This document shows, piece after piece, positions 45,455-58,062 of a stretch of 64,000 bases of DNA (position 1 is the first letter of the stretch; each line of letters starts with the position of its first letter). Under the pieces are notes generated by a model, which ran no database searches, had not been told where the DNA came from, and worked only from the letters and a program-made list of their open reading frames with translations. A program made the translations under genes and the position numbers. The DNA is taken from assembly GCA_021018815.1 (NCBI GenBank), contig JAITYX010000041.1, positions 4,464,001-4,528,000 on the forward strand, written 5' to 3'. The DNA is from Talinum fruticosum. Lineage: Eukaryota; Streptophyta; Magnoliopsida; Caryophyllales; Talinaceae.

Positions 45455-45899
45455 TTAGCGTTGGATTTTAGCGTCCGACAATAGATGCTATTGGAGTCAA
45501 AATATCCGACGCTGAACCGAACAATCCGACGCTAAAATGAACTAGTAGGCTCAAAAAAATAAAGGAAATTAGCGTCATACACAAAATCTGACGCTGTTAG
45601 CATCGGATCCTTCGAAGCTAAAAGGAATAGAAGACGCTAATAGCGTCTTACGTTCCATCCGACGCTATTAGCGTCGGCGTCTTCGTTCCATCCGACGCTA
45701 ATTAACGTCGGACCGTATCCGATGCTAGATCCGACTTTAATTAGCGTCGGATGATGAATCGGACGCAAAAATTTTTAGCATCGAGGTCTTCAGTATCAGA
45801 TTTATCCAAAACTAATCTGTCGCTAAACATAATTAGTGTTGGATTTTCGTGATTTTGCATTCAATTTCGCCGACGCTAATTAGCAGCTTTACTGTAGTG
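45455..45899. repeat. Right subterminal AGCGTCGGAT repeats of CACTA B
   Basis: TTAGCGTCGGA/TCCGACGCTAA units occur more than ten times in both orientations up to the terminal inverted repeat. Counterparts lie at 40015-40200. Confidence 0.85.
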
Positions 45900-48141
45900 T
45901 GTATTAATAATTTAAGCACTATAGTTGTTGATATGAGGTTGGAAAAAACAAATTTGAACTTAAGCATATATACAAAAGTTTTGCTTAATGTTTCCTTATG
46001 ATTATGATGATGGATAAGGAGGAATCTTTATTTATTTAATTAGAATCTTATCTAATTAAGTTTATATATAAAATAATAATTTACCAAATATTATCCTTAT
46101 AAACAATATATTTAGTGACTTAATATAGTCAAACTCTCAACCAAATTCCCCAAAAGTACATTACATTATTGCCTAAATAATTTTGACCATGTTAATAATT
46201 TCTTCCCTTAGTTTTTATTTTCTTTTTTTTCTATAATATAAAAATTATATGCTTCTTAAGTTGTGTATCGTTTTAGTTGATGAATATGAATGGCTTTAAT
46301 TAATCAACTACTGTCTCTATTTCTGATGATGTTATATGCTATTATGAGATGTTATATGCTGATGAATATGAATTTCTTTTGAGTTTGTTTTTTAGTGATC
46401 AACTAGTGTCTCTATTTCTCTATAATGTGCTCCAATTAATGAAAAATGATCTGACCATGAAAAATTATTTAGTAAATAAAAGAAGTTAGGGGTATTACTG
46501 TCAAAAAGTATTTAGTTTAATTAGATTTTTTTATCATAATTAGATTTTATTAAATAAAAACAAAATTTGAAAGAGAATTGAAGAACATTGTCAAAATTTA
46601 TTCAGGAACTGATCTCATGTGAGTCTTGGGGGAATTTGGTCGAGAGTTTGGATATATTAATTAACTAAAGATATGATATTTATAAGCATAATATTTTGTA
46701 AATTTTTATATTACACATAAAATTAATTGAATAAAATTCAAATTAGATGAATAGAGATCCCCTAATCCATCTTCAAAAGGGCGACATTTGGGATTTACTA
46801 AAAACATACGGAGAAAATTACAACAATAAAAAGAGCACATATTTTATAAAACTTATGGGCGTTGGGTTTAGGGTTTAAAATTTAAAAGCCTCATAAAGAA
46901 AAATTAACTTTTTGGTGGATTAAACTATAGTATATGAATCATTAAGACCCAAAATTATGAAAATAAGTAACTTGGTTTCCGTCATGGCAAGGCTTGAGCA
47001 AGTTCCTCTATAAATTAATTCGCTGAGGCAAAATTAGGTGTTTTTTGGCTAATTGATTATGTGCTTTTGAATAATTAAATGTTTGGGTTCCAATTTCGTG
47101 ACTATCAGAAAATGTGCTAGCCAATTTCCCAACTATGGCCCTATGGGGATGACGGGATGATAATATGAGAAAGGAATCATAACTATATAGATGTGTGCAA
47201 TTAAAACTGTAATTTATTTTTTAGGCTGTGGGAGACATTCCTTAGCCTACGCTTGAAGTGGAGCTGAATGGGAGCATGATCCGACAGTCTATCGTCAAGA
47301 TGGATTGCTTCCACTTCAGGGAATAACCCAGTCCAGTCGCCATTAGTAGTAAATCGGTCTAGATTTTCTGCGATTAGTAGTAAATCAGTCTAGTCGTCAT
47401 TGGCAGCAAATCACTTCAGGGAGCCCTATCCGATTTAGATAACCTTGATTTTGTGGATCAAATTTGGCGAGAAAAGTTCTCTTTTGATAAAAAAATATGT
47501 GAAAATCGTAAAATAACTAAATTACCCCAACTTATTAATAGTATGTAGAATTAGGATTTACTTTCTAAATTTAAAACATGTCGTTTTTACGGGGTAGTAT
47601 TGTCATTTTATAGTACCATGTCATTATTTTTTACCTGACTAGACAAACTTTTTCACCAAATTTAGTCTCGTAAAATATTTATTAAAAAACTTCAACAGTC
47701 CCAAAAATATTTATCTAAAATATAAACCCCACAAATTATTTATCCAAACCCTAATAGATCTATAAATAATTTTTCCTTTAGATATTTGACATGAAAAACT
47801 TATAAAACCAACTAGTTTAGACCCTTGTTCTTTATAGCACACTCAGCGAGCACAAAACATATACCACGAAACATAACTCCATCCTCATCTAAGGACGGAC
47901 TTTCTTCTAATAATTCAGCCAAATTAATTATTGACAAGACTAAAAAGTAGGGATGACAATAGATCTTAAACCCCGCCTAAATTAGCGAGATATGAGTTGT
48001 ATCTAGGTCCAAATGATATTAAATTGATCCGGTCTAGGTCTCACCCAAACCCAACCCATGGACCCAATTAACTGCTTTTTTATAGATGTGATTTAAGCCG
48101 GCTTGCCTTAATTTTCTTAAACAATTCATTCACTCCTTACT
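45900..48141. other. AT-rich intergenic sequence
   Basis: No gene or complete transposon is recognised. A degenerate 33-bp-like repeat with TTAGTAGTAAATCGGTCTAG occurs three times at 47340-47410. From about 47951, GGGATGACAATAG and GACCCAAACCCAACCC-like text resembles the edge of a hAT-type repeat. Related text (GGACCCAACACAGACCC) lies on the far side of the solo LTR at about 51830. Confidence 0.4.
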
Positions 48142-51100
48142 TGTAACACCCCAAAACACCCCCGAGAGTATTACATCGCTGGAGTTCCTTAAAGGAACTC
48201 CCAAGGCTCTTTCCGGTATCGGTTTGGTTGTCTAAACCCAACTTAAAGGTAAGGAAGGAAATTTTCCATAAAGGTTAGAATATTCCTAAAAATTTCGGCA
48301 AATTTTCATTTGAAACATGGTCTAACCCTTAGACTTAAAGCCTTAAAAACTTGCATAAAAATCATAATAAAACTCAACGAGCCACTCGCTCGGAGTATAC
48401 AACTCAACGACCACACGCCGGAGCCTAACCAATCATGCGATAAATTTAAAATAATCTAAATGGTTTATGGTACATCGGGTACAAATATATGAACCGAATT
48501 ACAAGTACAACATTTAGAAATATAAGAATGCACGTCGACCACTTGAGTCACTTTAGCAATCAACGGTCGGCAGAAGTTCGGAACAAGCTATGCGTAGATC
48601 ATACCTTCCGATAATGCATCTCGCACACTCGGGGGCAAAAGGGGGAATTTGTGGGGTAAGCAATAATCCACGGTCTCACCGGAGTCTTACACCCTTAAAA
48701 TGGAAATTCTTTACGCATATTACTCATAATAATAAAATCGGCGAAAGCGTAATAATATAATACAAATCTATATACTTTTTCAATGAAATCTCTACAACAT
48801 AAAACTCATAACACTTCAATCATTCAAAATCACGGATTGCAATTGGGAATTGAATCACTTCAATCAAGGTGGAACCATTTGCACTTTCTTTCAAATACTT
48901 TCAGCCATGAATTGAAAATTCTTTCGGGGCTTTAGACGATTGAACTAGCACTATGTGGCTCTCGGGCCCGCGACCCTCGACTTAGGTTCCCGGGACCTAT
49001 CTCCGATCAAATACCCGGAAGGCTCCGCTTTCCTCGTCAGGAAAGAATCAACCTCTCCGGTTGATGGGCATCCCGACACGCAACGACTACCTCCTTCCTC
49101 TCGGTCTAAACAATCTTAGCCCAAAATTCATTTAAACCGAAGTGATCACAATCACTTATCAAACTTGGTTTCTAACCAAGATCTCAATCAATTTATCATC
49201 GTAGAAGGCATGACACACGTGACACCTTCTAAATTCACTTTCTCAAATCCACTTCACTTTCTCAAACAAGTTTCACTTCTTTTAAAACACATTTCAAGTT
49301 CGAAAGCATTCCTCAAGAATCATACACAAGTACCATTTTGCGTAAACATTTGAACTCTTTTCAAAACTAACTTTCAAGCATTATTTAGAAGCAATCATTT
49401 CACGTAAAATACAAAACTCTTCTCGGAACTACTTTCGAACATCACGTAAGGCAATCACTTAACACGAGATAGCCACCATTCATTGCAAGCGAGTCATTCT
49501 TTTCTCTTTTCCAACTATGCCTTTCTCAATCCATCACTTTAGTATAATTAATTTCCATTTTACGAGCCACAATAACCATAAGCGGACATCATCTAATTCA
49601 ACGCCCAACTCCTCACAATTCTCTGCCTTTATTTCAATTCCTCATTCTATATCTCTACTCAATGAATTCACTTCATTTGCTTTAATCCTTCATTCTAGGC
49701 CTCTACTTTATAAATCAAACTTCCTTTGCTCATATTCAGCCATATAACTCATAATCTCACTTTATCACTTAAGTTCCTTTTTGCTAAGCTTATCTTCCCA
49801 CTTAATTTCAACTTAAGGCTTAGATAGATTCCAAAATCAACTTAACCTTACCATTCCCAACTCGTCATTTCCCTGTCTCAAATTCCCATTGTATGTCTCT
49901 ATCTCATTACTCAACTCTTGTTCGTCCATCCTTAGTTATATAACTCTTAATCACTTTTCATTATTCGGTTTCCGTTAGCTTTGCTTATATTCACGCTAGT
50001 TCAACCTCGAGGATTAAAATATACTTCAAACTTAATAAACCTGACAATCACCCATTTCTTATTCTCATGTCTCAATCGTACATCCATCAACATGAATTCA
50101 CATTCCTCTTTATACTTCACTCATTATTTCCCGATATTAACAATCATCTCTTAATGCTGTAAACTTAATAAATCTCTAAGGCTCAATCTGAAATATTAAT
50201 TCATAATTTATGCCCAAACCATAACACGTTCATCCCCAAGTGACTGAATTCTCGATATGACTCACTACACCAAGTAGCCTGACTTCGTCTGGGTTCCCGG
50301 TTTTCAATTCAGGCCTAACCAATTACCAATTCCCCTCAAAATTCCTAATTCCACTTTCAGCCACTACTAAACTCGTTTCCTCACACACATATTCAATATT
50401 CACAACAAAGTTCAATAATCACAATAAATTCATTTGGGTTTCGAAATTACTGATAGTTTAGAGCATAGGACTACCCACCTATTGTAATCTGATTTAGATG
50501 AATTCGGATTGGGTTCCTTGCCCTACTCTTCTTCCCGTTCTGCCTCTGTATCTCTCTCTGCCTCACTCTGTTCCTCTCGACTCAGTCTCCATTGACCCGG
50601 CTCGGTTCAGCCCCTCGTGCCAGCCCACGGCTCGCCGACTGTCACTTCCTCGTTCGGCGGCCGCCGCTTCCTTTTCCGGTTGCCGGTCTCCTGGACTCTC
50701 TTGCGTCTGCCTCTGTTTCGGGTCCCTCCTCCGGCCCTCGCTTTGACCCTTCGCTCGCCGCCTACTCGAGTCGCCGGCTGCCGCCTTTGGGTTTGCGGTG
50801 GTCGCCGGTCCCTCTCGATCTCCCTGGGCCCTCGCACCGCTCGCTTTCTCCCTCTCGGTTCCTCTCGCCCGGTCCTCTTTTGCTTCGTTTCTTCTCCTTT
50901 CGCTTTCCTGAGCCCTCGCTCTGCCTTCGCCCACCGGCCGCCAGGTAGGCCACCGGGCCCCTCTCGGTCTCTCGCGCTCTCTCTTCCCCTGTCTCCCGCT
51001 TCCTCTTCATTTTCCCCCTTCTGCTTCTGCTTCTGCTTTTCTGTTTCTTTTCCCCCGAGCCTATCCTCTCTCTCTCTCTCCCAATCGGTTCCCTCTTTCT

Positions 51101-51475
51101 TCCCTGTTTTTTGTGGCTTCACCGAATGTTGTCCGCACATAACTCCAATTCACGCTAATCACATTCCCAAGCCACTTAATTCCTTTTTATTCCTCTTTTT
51201 CCTTTTTCTCTTGCTAAACGTAGTAATAATTAAACCCTCATATGTTGCATATACGGTCTCGGGTTATACGTATTTAGTCCGGCAGAAAATTTGAGGAAAG
51301 GAATTAATACGCTCTACTGATTATAATTACACGGACCAATAATAATTAGCTCGGATAAATTTACGAGTATCTAACCACATATATAAATTGGTCATTCGAC
51401 ATACTCTATTTAATCAAGGCTAAATAATTAACTTTAGCTCATAAAACTACCTAACCCAAAATTACGGGTCTTACA
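48142..51475 (+). mobile_element. Gypsy-type solo LTR (3.3 kb)
   Basis: Ends TGTAACACCCC and CGGGTCTTACA match the family of the nested LTR at 15051-17858, including ACTCAACGAGCCAC (48373) and the pyrimidine-rich block near the 3' end. The flanks TTACT (48137-48141) and TTGCC (51476-51480) could be a decayed 5-bp duplication differing by two transitions. There is no internal region. Long frames on both strands at 50498-51294 come from TC-rich, GC-rich sequence and are not convincing genes. Confidence 0.7.
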
Positions 51476-52069
51476 TTGCCTGCGTTTGTTCATTATCAAT
51501 CATCATGCATAAACTTTCAAACACTACTTTCACATTCTTTTTCAAATTTGTTCAATTTGCTTGGTTTTTAATTATTTGTTTTAATTTATCGATGTTTAGG
51601 TTACTTAAATGTATGTGAGAAAAAATAAGGAATTCGCATTGCCGATAAATGTGTAATAATATTAAAAGAGACATAAAAATTATAAGATTATGTTGTTTCT
51701 TAACAATTTTAGCACTAAAAAATTTATATTCATTTAGGATCGTTTAGGACCCATGGATCCGTACACTCAATATGTCTAGATCTTCGTTGAATTTGGGTGC
51801 AAATCCAAAAAGACTGAATAGGTTTGGATCAATTTGGACCCAACACAGACCCTACTCATTACCCAAAAATACATCAAACAATGAAAATAGTATTAGCAAT
51901 CAATCAATCAAGTTCATCACTTGATGTTGTGATCAATATTTTCAACTGGATGACCCCCTTTTGTCGGAGTTTTACAACTTTACAAAGACATTACTAGATA
52001 TACAAATAATCTTCAAAGTCCATGAGAATTATTGATTTTAGCACACTTTTATTTAAGACACGCAAATAT
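51476..52069. other. 3' flank of the hydroperoxide lyase gene
   Basis: AT-rich sequence with no gene. The 3' untranslated region of the minus-strand gene must lie at its right edge. I could not fix a poly(A) site. Confidence 0.4.
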
Positions 52070-53106
52070 TTACTTTGCTCTTTTGGCTGCCACAAGAGAC
52101 CCTGATGAATCAATCTTGAAGGAGTCATACCGTTGGAACAAATGAGCAACTAACAAGCATGCAGTGAGAATCACAGAGTCCTTTCCTGGACATTGCTTAT
52201 TTGATGGGCTGGGCTCAGTGGTTTGCGGCCCATTGGACCAGTACAAATAGTTCAACAGATAGCGGCCCTCGTCGCCGGCAAATCTATCCGGGTCAAAAGT
52301 TTCCGGGTCATTGAACACCTTCGGATCCATCATGGCCAGCCTCTGATACCCACAAAGCAACTCTCCTTTTTCACCTCAAATATCGAGTCATGTGACTTCA
52401 GTAAGAAGTCCTTCCTGGCCCGTCCATATTGGATGGCTACTGGCGGGTTCAATCGGAGAGTCTCGTATACGAACGATTGGACACGCGGCATGTCTTGAAC
52501 CGTCTTAGGACTCAGTGCAGCAGACCCACATTTTTCTCTGACCTCCTCTCTCAGCCTTTCCTGGAGGCCATTTGTATCGGTCCCCAAGATGTTAAGCAAT
52601 GTGGGTAAAAAGGCATAAAAGCCACCAAAGGCATTAAATCCGAGGATGAACAATAAGTTGTGAGTTGCTTTTTCTTCATTCAAACCAAACTCGGTTTCAG
52701 CCCATTGAATCGTTTCCTTTCCCTCGGTGGCAACAAAATGTACAAGTTTTTCATAGTCCCCTTTAACCAACCAAAATGGGTAAGAGAAAGAGTGAAGGAA
52801 AATCTCAACAAGTGGTTGTAAAGAGTTGATGTGCTTAACGGGTAGAATCTGAAGAGCAAGCCATTTGCGAAGCATGGTATAGCCGGACTCGGCGAGTTGA
52901 TGAGAGTGACTCGTCGGGTCAGCTCCAACTATACTTTTAGAAAGGAATGTAAAGAAACACTTTTCTAGGGGGTTTATAATGTTGGCTTTGCCGTCCTTAG
53001 AAAGAGACTCGTCAATGGATGTCCACATTGTATCTAAGCTTGATAGAAGGGAAGAAACCCATACACTAGAGCTTCTTTTGAGGATGCCTATAGCAAAGCT
53101 CTTCAC
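52070..53106 (-). other. Exon 2 of the hydroperoxide lyase-like gene
   Basis: It follows acceptor TTAACAG|GTGAAG and starts V-K-SFAIGILKRSS in the frame of exon 1. It carries the I-helix, the ExxR region (ETLR) and the heme-cysteine loop, and ends ...VAAKRAK with a TAA at 52072-52070. The single-base frameshift is at about 52365-52366. Upstream of it the frame runs to a TGA after GIRGWP. Confidence 0.88.
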
Positions 53107-56100
53107 CTGTTAATTACACAAGTACATACTTTATTTAACGTAATATATTCATATTATCAGCCTTAATTACTAAATCAATATATCTCATTGATAAAGTCAC
53201 TATCTCAGTTTACCAGGAAGGAACTATGACAAGGAGAAGTGGCGTTGAAAGCTAACATATTCATGACCAATTACCCATGTTATTTTAAGGGCTCGGTCAA
53301 CAATTATTCATGGGCCCTACATGGCTTATAATGCCGAAAAGTACATATACCGTAAAACAGCTTTTGGAAAAATTATTTTAAGCGATTCATATTTTTAAAA
53401 GGGAAATTTTCATTTAATGTTCTAGTGCCTTGTTCGCTTCTATTTGGTCAAATTTTTAAATTTAAATTCAAAATAATATCAATCTATTTAAGTTAGTATT
53501 ATTTTTTAGAGTTATTTGATTAAAATAAACTATACTTTGAGTGGTTTTGACGATTATATACAATATTATAATATTGATTATCCGTGCATTATAATGTAAG
53601 GGTATTTATTATCTCTAAATCAAATCACTTATTTTTGTACAACTTTAAACTAAAATATGGTATATAACCATCCGAGAAATGAGTAGTATGGTTTAAAAAT
53701 AAGAAATACCCCTAAAGTATGGTGCACGATGATGATCAATGTTATAATATGATATATAATCGTCCAAACATCCCAATGTACAGCTTTATTTTAATCCAAT
53801 AAGCCTATTTTTTTATTAAGAAACTAGACCATTATTAGGAGTAACCAAACTAGATTTTAAAGGTTCAAGGGGAACATGAATATCAAACACAAGCTTAATG
53901 CGCATATTCTTAACTCACTCCAACTCCTTTACAAAACTTATAGTGAAATATATCTCCTAAAATTTAAACTCTAAAAAAGAAAATGGAAGTGTTGAGTGCT
54001 CAGTTGTCGCTAATATGCATCTATTACTTATATGCTATTACACTGTTTAATTTTTATAAAAATGACTAAAATATTCTTATTTTTTTACTTTGGTTTACAT
54101 TTCTTCGCTTTTCACTCCTTCCCTTTCATGTCAAATGTTTTTCATTGGAGCCTTCATTAAGAATTCCAACCGTTCTACGATAGCATCCCTCCTTTAATTT
54201 GTCTGGAGAACATAACACCGATTTCCATGGCTCTCCGGTGGTGACGCATGCGATTCGGGAAGAAGAGAGAAAGTGAAGAGCCAGAAGGACAGATACGGAT
54301 TATTAGTAGGTTGACAAGGGTAAAGAGGTTGAATTGAATTTTTGAAAATATTTCAGAGCTTCAATATCTTTCTTCTTGGAATGTATATTCGCATAATTAA
54401 TTGTATATGTTTGGATTGAAGTGCGACGGTAGTTTTGTCAAAACATTCTGAAAGAACGAAATGTGTTATCACTTAACGGCTTAAATAACGACAAATGCCA
54501 CGATTTAGAAATTGTGGAAATATAAGGGTATGGAATTTAGATTTAAAAATCAGACCAAGTATAAGGACATCAAATGAAATTTTCTTCTTAAATTATTACT
54601 GAGATACTTTAAATAATGTGAAATTTTTTATTTTAAAAAAGAGTTTGTATCATATTAATTCCATCTTTGAAAATATTGGATATTATTAATCTAATCTTTA
54701 AAATTTTTCCAATAATACAACATTTAACCTTATTTATTTTTTAGAAAGTCACTAAATTGAGGTGGTTTTAAAGGCATTTTAAATATAAAAGAACAGAAAA
54801 AAAAGTTGGATTTTGATTTCAAAAACCCGACTACTCTGCTATAACGGATGTGTTTGGCATGAGCTTTTGAGATAGTGGTTAGTGTTTTGAAGGAGGTAAA
54901 ACACTACTAATATAAAAATATAAGTGTTTGACAAAGTAGTGTTTGATATACTGATTAGAGTTTTAAGTAGTGTTTTCAAAAAGCTACTCAAAGTAACGTT
55001 TTCAAAAATACTACCTAATGTTTGCACATATATTTCCGAAATTCTCCTTTTTATTTTTTAAAAGTTTTTATTAACTATGTCCTTTTAAATCATTTTATAC
55101 AAATCTACTACTTAAATACCTATTATTATCAAACACACTTATCTTTAAATCACTAGTTGATCATCTAACCACTAACCACAAGTCAATAACAACTAATCAC
55201 TAATAAAACAGTTAACACATACTAAAATAGCTAACCACTATTAAATACAATTAATTTTATGGAACATGCCCAACATCATCATGTCACTAAGTTATGATAA
55301 TCCTAAATAGCGATGTATTAAAAACAATAGATTAGATGAAAAGTTGGATTATTGGATACTAAATTTAAAGGTTGAATTAGTGATATCCAATGTCGCCAAA
55401 CATCGAATAAATATCATCCAAAAACCATTTTTTAAAACCATGTTCCTTATTAAAAGATATAATAAACAGAATAAATTGTTGAAATTTTGTACAAAGTTAT
55501 TTTGAATTCCGCAAAAATATTTGTGCCCATATGAGTCGTTTGTTCTTGGTTGTACGGTTACCATTTGGAGCACTTCTTTTTTTTTGGGCTGAATAATCAT
55601 ACCCATGTGGAGCAATAATCATACCCATTTGGAGCACTTGGATCTTCCTCCAATAACTTCTCAATTTCGATCCCTAATTTGGTAAAACTCATACTGGTAT
55701 GAGGGGTTGGTGATGGTGGGATCTGGCCTTAGGTGTTGTTGTCTCGTGACGATTTAGATTATTATTAATTATTTTCATATATAATATTAACATATATTTA
55801 TTTTATTTTTGGCATTTATTTTTGTAACTCATTTTATTTTTGAAAAGAGCGACGAGGAGACAGCAGTCTCCACATAATTTATTAACATACCTCAGAAATA
55901 GTTTTCAAAACAGAGGAACTTAAATAATTTCCCCAAAGTCGTGCTACTTCTGTGAATTTTTTTATAGCTCACATTGTCGGTTATTCTCTTTCATTTACGC
56001 CACCCATAAAAATTGTAATTAGTACAACAGGGGCAGTTATTAATATTTTTTAATAATTGATAAACCTCAAAGGGTTGAGGTAAAGTTGAATAAAAATGAT

Positions 56101-57987
56101 AAAATAAATAGGTCATACCAAAACAGTTTAATAACCCTATTTGGACTGACTTTAAAAAAATCCTGTCATATTATAAATCTGCGTATTGACATTAACATAA
56201 TTCTGCAAGAGAATCTTTCCACAACCTAAGCAAACTACCACCTTGTAAAACACTTTTCAAGCACAAAATGGATCTCGTTGTGCTATCTTACTTCCAAAAT
56301 TCTTTTTTCAAAAATTACATTTGGCTACTAATTTTGAATAATCAGGTTGTACAAAATCATTCCATCATTACTGATATAACTTACCCTTATATTGAGATTT
56401 TTACAGTTAAAGGACGACTGTAATCTCACAATTTATTTAAAGAATCTTTTTAATCATTATAAAATTATTTTATTATAATTAGTTAATTCTTTAAAAATTT
56501 AGAATTTTAACTATTAAATTAATATATTGTGAAATCAAGGAACGTTATTCTTCCTCTAGCTGTTCAACTTGAATTTGTAGCATTTATTAGAACGAAGCAT
56601 TTGTAAGCTTATTTGAATTATATTTCTTTAGCTAAATTAAAGAGAAACTATATTTCCACTTACAAAAAGTATATTGATATATTGTGATGAGTTTATTTTA
56701 AATTTTATTATTTAAATATTTTATTTTTATATTGTTTTTATTAAATTATACCACTAGCCATTTTATTAGTATAATTAGAATGATTATAATTTAAATAAAT
56801 AGTCTTTCCATTGTGAGATGTGCACACATCAGAAAATCGATCATAAATATGTAGTTTCACACCTTAATACGGTTATAAATTAAATAAATCATCACATCTA
56901 AAAATCTATATCCCAATACATATGAATGTAATCTAAGTATTATTTTATTGTTTTTGGACACAAATAATCCCTACTTGTGGAATATTATAAACAAATAATT
57001 TGAACTTTAAAAAATCGTACTAAATATTAAAGATATTTACTTTAAGTGTCTCACTACTGAATTGAGGTATGTTCGATTCATTCAATGGTGTAAATTCTCC
57101 CACGTGGATGATGGTTATCCTTTTTCATGACATATTAGCAATGTGTTAAACGTACCTCAATTAGGTGATGTCATATTCAAAGAAAATACCCTCAAAATTC
57201 AGGCAATTGATGCTACGTACTTTTAAAATTCATATTATTGGTATCCAATACTTCCAAAATTGGAGCTGTTAATTTTTAACAATCCTCATTTTTATAGTAT
57301 CTTAAATCAGAAAAAGAAAAGAAAACAATATGATAGTTACAAGTATTTAACATTTAAATTCGACTAGATTATAATTATTTTAAAAAGGTATAGGCATTAT
57401 AGAATGTTTGATGATTATTTATACGCAGTTAATATTGTCAAAGCTAAGTTTTTCTGGTGTACAAATAAGCCTTTAAAATGTACGGGGGCCCTAAAAAGCA
57501 ATATGTAAATGTCTTCTTCAGCAGGAGAAAGCTAGAAAACAAACGAAAAAACGAAAAAAAACAGCAAAAACTGGTGTACCTTAGCGTGGTCTTCCTCAGT
57601 TGGATCAAGATAAGCACAAACTCTGTGACCCCCAGTAAACTTAACACTGGGCATAAAATCACCAACAAGAATATTCTTCTTCTCGACAATTTCCATGTCA
57701 AAGAGGTGAGAGAAAGACTGGCAATCGAGCACGGCGATCACGTTAGGGTTAACCCCGACGAAGAACGGGAAGCATGGAGGCACGTTGGTCCTGAACACTG
57801 TGCTCTTGTACTTCTCTGCTCTCTTCTTGAAGAAGGTATCTGGTCCTTGGAACCAAAAGTAGTTTAGCCGGTCAAAGAACGGCCCCACCACCGGCCACCC
57901 GTGACCTCCTGGAATGGTACGTAGTGGCGAGCTGCCAGCCGCAGGTGGTGGGTTTGGGGTTGTGGGCGGTGGTGAAGGTGGGTTCAT
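52070..57987 (-). CDS. CYP74-family hydroperoxide lyase-like gene (two exons, one frameshift)
   Basis: Exon 1 is 57987-57580 (136 codons) and exon 2 is 53106-52070, about 481 residues in all, the usual CYP74 size. Landmarks: a Pro/Ser-rich N-terminus, then PLRTIPGGHGWPVVGP; YFWFQGPDTFF; EKYKSTVFRTNVPPCFPFF; SHLFDMEIVEKKN; the I-helix GFNAFGGF (typical of CYP74B, where allene oxide synthase has FNSWGG); ETLRLNPP; and the heme-binding SNKQCPGKD with its cysteine. CYP74 enzymes rearrange fatty acid hydroperoxides without O2. Lyases cleave them to C6 or C9 aldehydes, usually in plastids, for wound and leaf-odour chemistry. A one-base loss at about 52365 (CTCTCCTTTTT) shifts frame at VKK|GELLCGY. 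This makes the copy a pseudogene unless it is a sequencing error. CYP74C or divinyl ether synthase are alternatives. Confidence 0.88.
53107..57579 (-). other. Large intron (4.47 kb)
   Basis: It is bounded by GT (57579) and AG (53107). It is strongly AT-rich with no coding capacity apart from a short frame reading out of exon 1. It contains a possible MITE at 54851-55275 and a direct repeat of AATAATCATACCCAT.TGGAGCA (55594-55640). Confidence 0.75.
54851..55275. mobile_element. Possible MITE in the intron
   Basis: TGTTTGGCATG (54851-54861) and CATGCCCAACA (55265-55275) are inverted copies with one mismatch. Inside, AGTGGTTAG near the left end pairs with CTAACCACT near the right end. No convincing target duplication is seen. 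Confidence 0.45.
57580..57987 (-). other. Exon 1 of the hydroperoxide lyase-like gene
   Basis: It starts at ATG 57987 (MNPPSPPPTTPN) and ends ...TEEDHAK at a donor AAG|GTACACC in phase 0. The short Pro-rich leader has hydroxylated residues and no acidic ones before position 30. It could act as a weak plastid-targeting segment. Confidence 0.85.
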
Positions 57988-58052
57988 GTTGTTTGATGAT
58001 GTTGGATATGGGAGGTGTTTTGGAATGTGTTTGAGGTGAGGGAGGAATTGGG

Positions 58053-58062
58053 TATATATATA
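58053..58062 (-). promoter_or_regulatory. Probable TATA box of the hydroperoxide lyase-like gene
   Basis: TATATATATA lies about 65 bp upstream of the ATG, in a spot that would give a short 5' leader. A related segment (GGGTATATATAGAGA...AATTCTATTGTACTA) is repeated at 58177-58218. Confidence 0.5.

Larger units (their letters stand above)
39998..45899 (+). mobile_element. CACTA element B (5.9 kb)
   Basis: The ends are CACTACAAAAAAACTCGCG and TTTACTGTAGTG, with flanking TAT (39995-39997) and TGT (45900-45902). Subterminal ATTAGCGTCGGAT-type repeats fill about 40009-40200 and 45455-45890. It carries a truncated TNP2 gene and a TNPA-like gene in plus orientation. The catalytic centre of TNP2 is absent, so it is non-autonomous. 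Confidence 0.85.

Noticed and set aside
50498..51294. Long overlapping frames (up to 225 codons) on both strands
   Set aside because: Same LTR segment as at 16930 in a related element. The openness follows from base composition.
57478..57867. 129-codon plus-strand frame
   Set aside because: It is the antisense shadow of exon 1 of the CYP74 gene plus intron sequence.
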